A model generated the notes under the pieces. It searched no databases. It was given only the letters and a program-made list of their open reading frames with translations, and was not told the origin of the DNA. Shown here one piece after another: positions 1 to 5,481 of a stretch of 5,925 nt of DNA. A program made the position numbers and the translations under genes. This stretch comes from Pseudomonadota bacterium. Its GTDB lineage: Bacteria > Pseudomonadota > Gammaproteobacteria > Steroidobacterales > Steroidobacteraceae. The DNA lies in assembly GCA_021817875.1 (NCBI GenBank), contig JAKAFQ010000284.1, positions 1 to 5,925 on the forward strand, read 5' to 3'. Position 1 is the stretch's first letter. Every line of letters begins with the position of its first letter.

Positions 1-48
1 GCACGGCGCGCATCGCGCAGGGACATCCGGAGGGTGAGCGTCAATCGG

Positions 49-294
49 TCAGTGATGGGCACGCCACCCTCGCGGCTTGCGATCGTAGCCGAATGCGATC
101 GCAACACGGCGCGCTCCACAGTGTGAGCACCGGAATCGTCCGAGACGAGGCACGAGCAGCGTCTCCCAGCCGACGAGACGCGCCAGCGCCTCGACGCTCA
201 TCTCCCGGGAGTGGCCGCAGCGGCCGCAGCGCAGCTCCACCTGTGCATCACGGTGGTCGGCCAGGCGGGTATCGGGGGTCAATGGCAGCGGCAT
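49..294 (-). CDS. Small zinc-ribbon protein of unknown function (81 aa)
   Basis: I do not recognise a named family. The protein carries two CxxC knuckles, Cys23-Gly-Arg-Cys26 and Cys56-Ser-His-Cys59, separated by 29 residues. This is the layout of a zinc ribbon, with a hydrophobic middle (about residues 33-52) and a basic C-terminus ending in His-His. Such small ribbons commonly bind nucleic acid or act as protein adaptors, but nothing here identifies a target. The open frame continues upstream to 957, antisense to the SRAP gene; that part is arginine- and repeat-rich shadow sequence. I therefore start at the ATG at 292-294, where protein-like sequence begins. The Shine-Dalgarno signal is weak: a GGAGC lies about 20 nt upstream, with a hairpin between it and the ATG. 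The gene is divergent from the SRAP gene, and the 165 bp between them must hold both promoters. The exact start is uncertain. Confidence 0.68.
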   Translation of the reverse strand: MPLPLTPDTRLADHRDAQVELRCGRCGHSREMSVEALARLVGWETLLVPRLGRFRCSHCGARRVAIAFGYDRKPRGWRAHH

Positions 295-312
295 GGCGCA
301 GAGCTTTGCGCC
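295..312 (-). promoter_or_regulatory. Hairpin abutting the start codon of the zinc-ribbon gene
   Basis: GGCGCA (295-300) and TGCGCC (307-312) form a perfect 6-bp stem around a 6-nt loop, GAGCTT on the plus strand. On the minus-strand transcript this hairpin ends exactly at the base before the ATG at 294. It occupies the place where a Shine-Dalgarno sequence would normally sit; the only purine-rich candidate, GGAGC, lies just upstream of it. Folding could bring that site closer to the ATG or hinder initiation. The pairing is seen directly; the role is inference. Confidence 0.35.
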
Positions 313-381
313 TGCTCCGGTCGGCTGTCCATGCAGTGCTCTCAAACGCGGTGACTGGATGAGATAAGGGATTGAATCGGC

Positions 382-449
382 TATCGGATCGCGTTCCGGT
401 CGCCGGCGCCGCAGGGTCCGGCCTGAGATGGCGCGCCGCCGATCCGATA
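382..449. repeat. 10-bp inverted repeat TATCGGATCG upstream of the SRAP gene
   Basis: TATCGGATCG (382-391) is matched exactly by its inverse complement CGATCCGATA (440-449), with 48 bp between the arms. The right arm ends 10 bp before the SRAP start codon. It therefore overlaps the position expected for the transcript start or ribosome binding site. Two inverted half-sites bracketing a promoter would suit an operator bound by a dimer or by a looping regulator. No LexA-type CTGT-N8-ACAG box is visible in this region. The repeat is seen directly; the operator function is inferred. Confidence 0.35.
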
Positions 450-459
450 AGATGGCCCC

Positions 460-1161
460 ATGTGCGGTCGCTACATCATCGAACAGCAGAAGAAGTTCGA
501 GCGCGCCATACAGCTCGGTCGCATCACTTGGGAATTCACCGCGAGTTACAACGTTGCCCCCTCTCAGTCCGTTCCGGTGATCCGAGCCGTCGACGGCGTG
601 CATGAGGGACTGATGATGCGCTGGGGTCTCATCCCCTTCTTCGCCAAGGGTGTGCCGCCGAGATACAGCACGATCAACGCGACGGTCGAGAAACTGCAGA
701 CGGGGCCCGCATGGCGCGGTCCCTGGAAGCGGGGCCAACGCGCCATACAGCTTGCCAGCGGCTTCTACGAGTGGCATCTGACCGAGTCCGGGCAGAAGCA
801 GCCGTATTTCATCCGTCTTGCCGCTCAGGACGTGTTCGGCTTCGCGAGCCTCTGGGACCGAAGCGTCGCCGGGGACGGCGCCGCGGTGCACAGCTGCGCG
901 ATCATCACGCTGCCCGCCAATGAGCTGATGCGTGGCATCCACAATGCCGGAGCCCATCCGGGCCGGATGCCTGCCATCCTCACGCCGGCGGATTTCGACC
1001 CGTGGCTGGACGGCGATCTCACCACGGCCCGCGCGGCGCTCAAGCCCTGCCCCTCCGAACTGCTCGACGCCTACCCGGTCAGCCGGCGGGTCAACAGCCC
1101 GAGGAACAATGATGCGACGCTGATCGAGCCGCTGGATGACACCGGGACGACCTCAGGATGA
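460..1161 (+). CDS. yedK: SOS response-associated peptidase (SRAP, YedK/HMCES family)
   Basis: SRAP proteins recognise abasic sites in single-stranded DNA and bond the alpha-amine and thiol of Cys2 to the open sugar. The resulting stable thiazolidine crosslink shields the lesion from nucleases and error-prone repair. The 233-residue length is normal. The protein begins MCGRY, so Cys2 is exposed after Met removal. Further family motifs are NVAPSQ (31-36), RWGLIP (54-59), IN73A, GFYE104W and IH161N followed by R169MP; near the end PVSRRVNSPRN (206-216) matches the usual tail. Asn73, Glu104 and His161 line up with the Asn, Glu and His of the E. coli YedK active site. The usual NARAET motif reads NATVEK, and a short insertion lies between His161 and RMP; I believe both variants occur in proteobacterial homologues. 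The start is fixed by the need for Met-Cys, although no clear Shine-Dalgarno precedes it. No SOS box is seen, so DNA-damage control is not shown. Confidence 0.96.
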   Translation: MCGRYIIEQQKKFERAIQLGRITWEFTASYNVAPSQSVPVIRAVDGVHEGLMMRWGLIPFFAKGVPPRYSTINATVEKLQTGPAWRGPWKRGQRAIQLASGFYEWHLTESGQKQPYFIRLAAQDVFGFASLWDRSVAGDGAAVHSCAIITLPANELMRGIHNAGAHPGRMPAILTPADFDPWLDGDLTTARAALKPCPSELLDAYPVSRRVNSPRNNDATLIEPLDDTGTTSG

Positions 1162-1214
1162 TCCCTCGGGCTGTCGGGCATCCGGATCCGCAACCGGCCC
1201 CTTGCGGACCTCAG

Positions 1215-1282
1215 GCGTTGCGCCGCCGCTGACAGCCGATCCGCCCAGGAAACGTCACCGGCTGAGCCGGGCGGCGCAACGC
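1215..1282. terminator. Long inverted repeat between convergent SRAP and GNAT genes, probable bidirectional terminator
   Basis: GCGTTGCGCCGCC (1215-1227) pairs perfectly with GGCGGCGCAACGC (1270-1282). Inside it, CAGCCG (1233-1238) pairs with CGGCTG (1259-1264), after a symmetrical 5-by-5 internal loop. The right arm ends one base before the stop codon of the GNAT gene on the minus strand, and the left arm begins 53 bp after the SRAP stop. The position between two convergent genes suggests termination or 3'-end protection for both transcripts. There is no T-run on either side, so it is not a textbook intrinsic terminator. It could also be a REP-like dispersed repeat. Confidence 0.5.
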
Positions 1283-1576
1283 TCAGCGCGCGTCCGCACC
1301 TCCGGCCAGCAGGTCCTGTTCTTCCGGGTGCCTGGCGATATAGGCCGCGACGAATGAGCATTGCGGAACGACCTTCTCGCCCCGCGCACGCACGAGCGCC
1401 AGCGCGCCTTTGACCAGCGCCGCACCGACGCCGCCGCCGCGAAGGCTTCCGGGCACCTCCGCGTAGGCGAAAGTCACGACGGCGCCGTCCCGGCGATAGT
1501 CGATGAATGCCTTACCTCCAGTCACGTCCAGCTCGAAACGCTGACGCGCCGGGTTGTCGTTCACCCCGTCCGACAT
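1283..1576 (-). CDS. Small GNAT-fold N-acetyltransferase (YjdJ type)
   Basis: This 97-residue protein matches the minimal GNAT domain family typified by YjdJ (Pfam Acetyltransf_CG), which is normally 90-100 residues. It shows the acetyl-CoA pyrophosphate loop RGGGVG (46-51) after the beta-4 strand VVTFAYAEVP (33-42). The signature VVPQCSFVAAYIARHPE (69-85) includes Cys73 and His83-Pro84. These proteins are presumed to transfer acetyl groups from acetyl-CoA to an amine, but their substrates are generally unknown. I choose the ATG at 1574-1576 because GAGGAGG (plus strand 1586-1592) lies 9 nt upstream of it; a longer frame starting at 1633 has no such support and adds unrelated residues. The gene is convergent with the SRAP gene and divergent from the HPF gene, so it is probably transcribed alone. 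Confidence 0.94.
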   Translation of the reverse strand: MSDGVNDNPARQRFELDVTGGKAFIDYRRDGAVVTFAYAEVPGSLRGGGVGAALVKGALALVRARGEKVVPQCSFVAAYIARHPEEQDLLAGGADAR

Positions 1577-1965
1577 GAGAGCAACCCTCCTCGATGGGCC
1601 GCAGAGCAGTGAGGACCCGGCCGATCCGTGCACATCCGGCCGTCCCGGTTCGCCCCGATCGAGGCCTCGAGGCTAACGAGCCCGCCGCGCTGGCGGCGCC
1701 CGCTGCCTGTTCGAGGTTCCTGCAAGACGGACCGGGCTGCGGATGATACCGCGCCGGGGTACCCAGGGGCGACGGCCCGACCCGCGCGCAGACCATCGGG
1801 AAAACTGCGGATTGCACCCGTCGAGGCAAGAGTTCCGAATCTACCCCAGACCGATGCCACGCGCGCCAGGATCTCATGACCCGACATGCGCCTCACTGAC
1901 CCCTGCAACGACCCCCGGGCAACGTCCTGCGAACGGCTGCGGCCCGACTCATGGAGGGATTGACC
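1577..1965. other. Intergenic region between divergent GNAT and HPF-CSD genes
   Basis: These 389 bp hold no gene I can support. The frames that cross it are arginine/proline-rich shadows. It must contain the promoters for the GNAT gene (leftward) and the HPF-CSD gene (rightward), but I find no convincing -35/-10 pair and no sigma-54 GG-GC element. A compact hairpin, CGCCGC-GCTG-GCGGCG, lies at 1683-1698, and GCCTCGAGGC is a short palindrome just before it. The least GC-rich part, about 1800-1850, is the likeliest place for the HPF promoter. Confidence 0.6.
1951..1965 (+). promoter_or_regulatory. Ribosome binding site that fixes the HPF-CSD start
   Basis: GGAGG at 1953-1957 lies 8 nt before the ATG at 1966. 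An in-frame ATG at 1951 overlaps this Shine-Dalgarno sequence itself and has no site of its own. The downstream ATG is therefore the start, and the protein loses five residues compared with the longest frame. Confidence 0.8.
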
Positions 1966-2514
1966 ATGATTCTTCCCTTGCAAATCACGTTCCGCCATAT
2001 GGACCCCTCCCCGGCGCTGGAAGCCCGGATCCGCGAGCTTGCCGCCAAACTCGACCGGTTCAGCGATCAGATCATGCGCTGCCACGTCATCGTGCAACCT
2101 CTCGCCGGCCATCAACACCAGGGCTCCCTCTACGACTTCCGGATAGACGTCACGCTTCCGGATGAGGAAATCGCGATCCGGCACGCACATCCGGCCGATC
2201 ACGCTCACGAGGACCCGTACGTGGCCCTGCGCGATGCTTTCCGCGCGACGCGCCGCCGGCTCGAGGACTACGAGCGTCGGCGGCGCGGCGATGTGAAGCA
2301 TCTGAACGAGACCGCCCAAGGCCGGATCAGCGAACTCGATACCGAACGCGGATCGGGACGCATCGAGACCGATGACGGGCGGCTGATCTACTTTCACCGC
2401 AACAGCCTCATCGGCGGCCGGTTTCAGGACCTCAGGACCGGGGTCAAGGTTCGATTCGTGGAGGAAGCCGGCGATCTCGGGCCCCAGGCGAGCACGGTCC
2501 ATGTCCTCTCATGA
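1966..2514 (+). CDS. Ribosome-associated HPF/RaiA-family protein with C-terminal cold-shock domain
   Basis: The 182-residue protein has two domains. Residues 1-105 resemble the hibernation factor HPF/RaiA fold. It opens with MILPLQITFRHMDPSPALEA and a helix RIRELAAKLDRF, a strand region follows (38-70), and a basic second helix carries YVALRDAFRATRRRLEDY (85-102). This fold binds in the decoding centre of the 30S subunit and holds idle ribosomes. Residues 117-182 resemble a cold-shock, OB-fold domain starting AQGRISELDTERGSGRIE. Its RNP2-like segment LIYFH (140-144) is kept, while the RNP1 segment reads GSGRIE rather than the classical KGFGFI, so one or both aromatic residues are missing. The dimerisation domain of long HPF is absent, so 100S ribosome formation by the usual HPF dimer is not expected; this is inference. 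HPF-CSD fusions of this size are known in proteobacteria. The gene stands alone, converging on the permease gene. Confidence 0.93.
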   Translation: MILPLQITFRHMDPSPALEARIRELAAKLDRFSDQIMRCHVIVQPLAGHQHQGSLYDFRIDVTLPDEEIAIRHAHPADHAHEDPYVALRDAFRATRRRLEDYERRRRGDVKHLNETAQGRISELDTERGSGRIETDDGRLIYFHRNSLIGGRFQDLRTGVKVRFVEEAGDLGPQASTVHVLS

Positions 2515-2600
2515 GGCAGCCTGGAGCCACATCAGGCGCCCTCGCCTGTCCCGACCGTCGCGCATCGGTCCGCCCGGACGGTCCGCGCATCCTGCCTCAG
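2512..2600. repeat. Nested inverted repeats between convergent HPF-CSD and permease genes
   Basis: TGAGGCAG (2512-2519, starting at the HPF stop codon) pairs with CTGCCTCA (2592-2599). Inside it, GACCGTC (2553-2559) pairs with GACGGTC (2577-2583) around a 17-nt loop. A 10-bp direct repeat TCAGGCGCCC also occurs at 2532-2541 and 2597-2606. Lying between two convergent stops, the inner hairpin may aid termination, but it lacks a T-run and GC-rich DNA gives such pairings by chance. Confidence 0.3.
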
Positions 2601-2616
2601 GCGCCCGCGCCCGGCC

Positions 2617-3993
2617 TCAGGAGACGGACACCACCGCGGCAACACGTCGATACCCCCCGGGGCGGAAGAACAGGAAGCCTGCGATCAGACCACCGATGCC
2701 GACGATCCGGGTGGTCGTGTTGAACGTCGAAATCGCGTAGATCCCGAGCATGATCAGTGCAATCCCGCTGAGTGCGGGGACGATCGCGTATTGCAGGAAC
2801 GTCGCGAACGATTGGCGAAAACTGTCCCGGTACAGCCACGTGCAGACCAATCCGGCGAGCCCGTAATAATAGGACACCTGGACGGCAATCGCGTTGACCG
2901 AGTCGGCGAGGATGGCGGCGATCGAGGGCATGAAGCTCGAAGCGAAGATCGCGCTCAGGCCGAGTGCGAGCAACAGATACATCGCGCGCACCGGCGTGAC
3001 CGTGCGCTCGTGAACCTCGCCGAAACAACCGGGCAACGCCCGATCACGCCCCATCGCGAACAGCGTGCGCGAGAACTGCAACATCGTCGTCTCGAGCGTG
3101 GCGATGCTGGACAGGATCAGTGCGAGCGCGGCGGCGTAACCGCCGACCCTGCCGAGTCCGGACGCGATCGCCACCCGGTAGATCAGGTTGTCGGAGAAGC
3201 CCGCGGCATCGTGCAACGAGAACAGCATGAGCGTCGCCGCCGAAAACGCGGCAAACGAGACGATCGTGACGAACACGCTCAGAAAACCGCCGTTGCCGGC
3301 GGCGTTCGGGCGGTCGTTGCGGGTTTCCTCGGACAGATTCGCGGTGACGTCCCAGCCCCAGTAAAGGAACACGACGATCAGGGCGGAAGAGGCAAAACCC
3401 GCGCGCGAGTAGTGGAAACCGAACCAGGACCAGGAGAACGGATGGACCACCTGCCCGCTCGCCGCGCGCACGAACGCACCGAGCGAGATGGCGAACAGGA
3501 TCAGCAGCTCGATCGAGCTCATGACGACCTGCACCCTGCTGGTGATCTCGATGCCGGCGATCAGCACCAGTCCGATGCCGACGAACCAGACGGCCCCGAT
3601 GCCGGTCGTGAGCAACACGTGGCTCGCCAGAGACGGATCGACCAGGTCGATCGTCGCGGTGCCGAGAGGCACGCTGCCGGTGACCATGAACACCATCGAT
3701 GCGATCAGCAGCGCCCAGCCGGAGAAATACCCGAACAGCCGGCCGAAGCCGATCTTGGTCCATTCGTAGGCGGCACCGGCGTTGGCGAACCTGCGATTCA
3801 GGCCCTTGTAGGCGAGCGCGACCCCGAGCATCGGCAGCGCAAAGATCAGCACGGCGTCCGGCGAGAAAAGCCCCGCCGTCGCCAACAGGCCGGAGATCGC
3901 GACCGCGATCGAGAAGCCGGGCGCGCTGCCCGCCACGCCCATGATGATCGACTCGAAAAACGACAGTGAGTCGGCCTTCAGCTTACCGCTCAT
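2617..3993 (-). CDS. APC-superfamily amino acid/amine permease
   Basis: This 458-residue inner-membrane protein has about 12 hydrophobic segments, near residues 15-40, 45-62, 88-106, 126-147, 156-175, 200-216, 236-258, 284-303, 336-353, 366-388, 402-420 and 428-444. That is the APC (LeuT-fold) layout. Segment 1 contains the small-residue stretch GVAGSAPGFS (19-28) that forms the unwound substrate site. The NAGAAYEW motif precedes segment 3, YWGWD...SEET (211-224) marks the end of segment 6, and SRTLFAMGRDRALP (308-321) is the conserved loop after segment 8, followed by TP. Such proteins import amino acids, polyamines or related amines, usually by proton symport; the substrate cannot be read from sequence. 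The start has AGAGGAG 3 nt upstream. The deacetylase-like gene lies 183 bp upstream on the same strand, a possible functional partner. Confidence 0.94.
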   Translation of the reverse strand: MSGKLKADSLSFFESIIMGVAGSAPGFSIAVAISGLLATAGLFSPDAVLIFALPMLGVALAYKGLNRRFANAGAAYEWTKIGFGRLFGYFSGWALLIASMVFMVTGSVPLGTATIDLVDPSLASHVLLTTGIGAVWFVGIGLVLIAGIEITSRVQVVMSSIELLILFAISLGAFVRAASGQVVHPFSWSWFGFHYSRAGFASSALIVVFLYWGWDVTANLSEETRNDRPNAAGNGGFLSVFVTIVSFAAFSAATLMLFSLHDAAGFSDNLIYRVAIASGLGRVGGYAAALALILSSIATLETTMLQFSRTLFAMGRDRALPGCFGEVHERTVTPVRAMYLLLALGLSAIFASSFMPSIAAILADSVNAIAVQVSYYYGLAGLVCTWLYRDSFRQSFATFLQYAIVPALSGIALIMLGIYAISTFNTTTRIVGIGGLIAGFLFFRPGGYRRVAAVVSVS

Positions 3994-4176
3994 ACACTCC
4001 TCTGCCCGGCGCGGCCGGCTGTGCGCGCCGTGCGGCCGGCATCGAAATCCCGCCCATGGTGGTGAATGTCGCGTGACGGTTGCGCCGCCAACGGCCGCGG
4101 CCGCCCCGGCGAGGCGGGCCGATGGATCATCAGCCCGGACCGGCCGCGAAGCGGCTCCAGCCAGCCACTTCGGCGC
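3994..4176 (-). other. Spacer with GC-rich hairpins between the hydrolase and permease genes
   Basis: No gene is supported here. On the transcript leaving the deacetylase gene, GCCGC-TTC-GCGGC (plus strand 4143-4155) forms a tight 5-bp hairpin about 20 nt past the stop. A second stem, GGCCGCC (4099-4105) with GGCGGGCC (4113-4120), pairs with one bulged base. Neither has a T-run. They could attenuate transcription into the permease gene, or the permease may have its own promoter in this gap; none is obvious. The repeat GCGGCCGGC occurs at 4011-4019 and 4032-4040. Confidence 0.4.
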
Positions 4177-5121
4177 TCAAGTCAAAGCCTCGACGACGCG
4201 CGTCCACGCCCGCGCCAGGTTGCGCCGGTTGTAACCGCCGCCGCCCATCGCGAGCAGGCGCCCCGCGCAGTGTCGGTCCGCCAGGCCGCGCAGGCGCGAA
4301 GCGGCGTGGGCATGCGCCGCTTCAGTATAGGCCAAGTGCGTGATCGGATCGCCTCGCAGCGAATCCGCGCCGCATTGCAGCAGGATCAGGTGCGGCCGGT
4401 GCGCATCGACATAGGCCTCGACCTCATCGAAGACGGCCATGAACTCGGCGTCGCCGGCACCGGGCGGCAGCGGCAGGTTCAGCTTCGTGCCGAGCGCGGG
4501 GCCGCGACCGGTTTCACCACGATCTCCGCTGCCCGGATACAGGTAACGACCGTCCTCGTGCACATCCGCGTCGGCGAGGTACGGGTCGGTCTCGAAGGCG
4601 TAGAAGACGCCATCTCCGTGATGCGCATCGATATCGACATACGCCACGCGCTCGAGCCGGTAGCAGCGCCGGGCCGCCTCGATCGCCACACCACAATCAT
4701 TGAACACGCAAAAACCCGCCGCGTGATCGCGCCCCGCATGGTGCAGTCCGGCGATCGGGATAAAGGCGCGCGGCACCGGGCCCTCGACGATGGCCGCCAG
4801 CGCCTCGAGCGTGCCGCCGACGACGTTCGCGGCCGCCTCATAGACCCCGCGGAAAGCCGGCGTGTCGCCGGCGTCGAGAAACCCGTGCCCGTCCTGCGAG
4901 GCTGCGATCACCCGCTCGACATAGGCCGGCGTGTGGAACATTTCGATTTCCAGGCGCGTCGCCAGGCGCGGCGCGCGCCGCGCGAGCTTCGCCCAGCAGG
5001 CCGAGCGCTCGATCTCGCGCATGAAAGCGTCGTGCCGGTCCGGCCCGAAAGGGTGCCCTCCGGGAAACCCGTATGCGGCGATCTGCGGGCCGGTGATCAG
5101 GATGGCCGTCGGCGCCGTCAC
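4177..5121 (-). CDS. Histone deacetylase family protein (class I/AcuC-like amidohydrolase)
   Basis: This is a zinc-dependent amidohydrolase of the arginase/deacetylase fold that removes acetyl groups from lysine side chains or small amines. With the start chosen it has 314 residues. Expected motifs are all present: GHPFGPDRHDAF (22-33); the charge-relay pair His127-His128 in GLHHA; GFCVFND (136-142); the zinc ligands Asp165 and His167 in DIDAHHGDG; Asp253 in LQCGADSL; and the catalytic tyrosine Tyr297 in GGGGYN. GLHHA and the YLYPGSGD segment (194-200) point to the class I/AcuC group rather than acetylpolyamine amidohydrolases, which usually have PPGHH. In bacteria AcuC deacetylates acetyl-CoA synthetase, but no such gene is nearby. 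The frame stays open upstream to 5295, yet that part is not protein-like. A GTG at 5119-5121 directly precedes the TAPTAILIT strand, with a modest GGGGTGG upstream. The permease gene follows on the same strand. Confidence 0.95.
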   Translation of the reverse strand: MTAPTAILITGPQIAAYGFPGGHPFGPDRHDAFMREIERSACWAKLARRAPRLATRLEIEMFHTPAYVERVIAASQDGHGFLDAGDTPAFRGVYEAAANVVGGTLEALAAIVEGPVPRAFIPIAGLHHAGRDHAAGFCVFNDCGVAIEAARRCYRLERVAYVDIDAHHGDGVFYAFETDPYLADADVHEDGRYLYPGSGDRGETGRGPALGTKLNLPLPPGAGDAEFMAVFDEVEAYVDAHRPHLILLQCGADSLRGDPITHLAYTEAAHAHAASRLRGLADRHCAGRLLAMGGGGYNRRNLARAWTRVVEALT

Positions 5122-5201
5122 ATCGCCACCCCGGCAGACGCGCCGGCCGACAGGGACACCCCACGGGCGCTGCCCGCTGCTTTCAATTCCGCCGCAGTCA
5201 T
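5118..5201 (-). CDS. Possible 27-codon leader peptide overlapping the deacetylase start
   Basis: On the minus strand a short frame begins with ATG at 5199-5201, reads MTAAELKAAG at its start and ends in TGA at 5118-5120. The stop overlaps the GTG start of the deacetylase gene (GTGA). Such overlap is typical of translational coupling and would help explain the weak ribosome site at that GTG. There is only a poor GGCGG upstream of the ATG, the peptide is alanine-rich and its frame stays open further upstream, so this may be chance in GC-rich DNA. I do not recognise the peptide. Confidence 0.2.
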   Translation of the reverse strand: MTAAELKAAGSARGVSLSAGASAGVAM

Positions 5202-5481
5202 CCGCAATCGCCGCCGATCGGTATCCCGACTCACCCGCTGAGCTCGTGCCGAACATATACGCGGCGGCACTTCCCAGCAAGATCGGCTGTCCCAAGGCGG
5301 AGCGTGTCCGGTTGCCGTCCGGGGCGGCTGCAGACCGGGGCGAACGTCAAGAGGCGCGCGCCCGGTGCGATCACCCCCGATGGACGCCCGGCGGCACATC
5401 TGGAAGAATCACGCCGATGTTCGATCACCGGTCCGGCGCCGTTGGGCTTGCGGGCCGCGCGGCGTACCCGGAGCCCTCAGC
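5122..5481. other. Intergenic region between divergent deacetylase and methyltransferase genes
   Basis: Apart from the short leader-like frame at its left edge, these 360 bp hold nothing I can call a gene. It should contain the promoters of both flanking genes. The only AT-rich island, around 5254-5260, gives a weak leftward promoter candidate. The octamer CGATCACC occurs twice in direct orientation, at 5368-5375 and 5422-5429, 54 bp apart on the methyltransferase side. The first copy is part of GGTGCGATCACC, a small 4-bp hairpin. No terminator or RNA motif was recognised. Confidence 0.5.
5254..5280 (-). promoter_or_regulatory. Weak sigma-70-like promoter candidate for the deacetylase gene
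   Basis: Read on the minus strand, TTGCTG (5275-5280) and TATATG (5254-5259) resemble -35 and -10 boxes with a 15-bp spacer, shorter than the optimum of 17. They lie in the only AT-rich patch upstream of the gene, about 135 bp before the GTG start. This is a candidate only. Confidence 0.2.

Noticed and set aside
1..48. Possible start of another minus-strand gene (ATG at 24-26) after the zinc-ribbon stop
   Set aside because: Only about eight codons are visible, there is no Shine-Dalgarno sequence, and the residues match nothing I recognise.
325..340. CTG-TCCATG-CAG as a LexA/SOS box for the SRAP gene
   Set aside because: The half-sites are separated by 6 bp rather than 10, and the AT-rich core of a LexA site is missing.
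295..957. Upstream extension of the zinc-ribbon frame, giving a 302-residue minus-strand protein
   Set aside because: It runs antisense to the well-supported SRAP gene and its composition is that of a GC-rich shadow frame. Only the last 81 residues look like protein.
1561..2502. 313-residue minus-strand open frame across the HPF-CSD gene
   Set aside because: It is antisense to a gene with clear domains and a good ribosome site, and it shows no recognisable motif of its own.
2791..3969. 392-residue plus-strand open frame antisense to the permease
   Set aside because: It is extremely rich in Arg, Asp, Glu, His and Gln, as expected for the complement of hydrophobic codons in a membrane protein gene. 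No motifs were seen.
4092..4103. Perfect 12-bp palindrome CGGCCGCGGCCG
   Set aside because: It is a simple GC alternation expected by chance in DNA of this composition, with no supporting context.
4066..5241. 391-residue plus-strand open frame antisense to the deacetylase gene
   Set aside because: The opposite strand has every catalytic motif of the deacetylase family. This frame is arginine-rich shadow sequence.
5122..5295. 58-residue N-terminal extension of the deacetylase from the ATG at 5295
   Set aside because: The extra residues do not resemble the family, which begins at the first strand just after the GTG at 5121. No good ribosome site supports the longer form.
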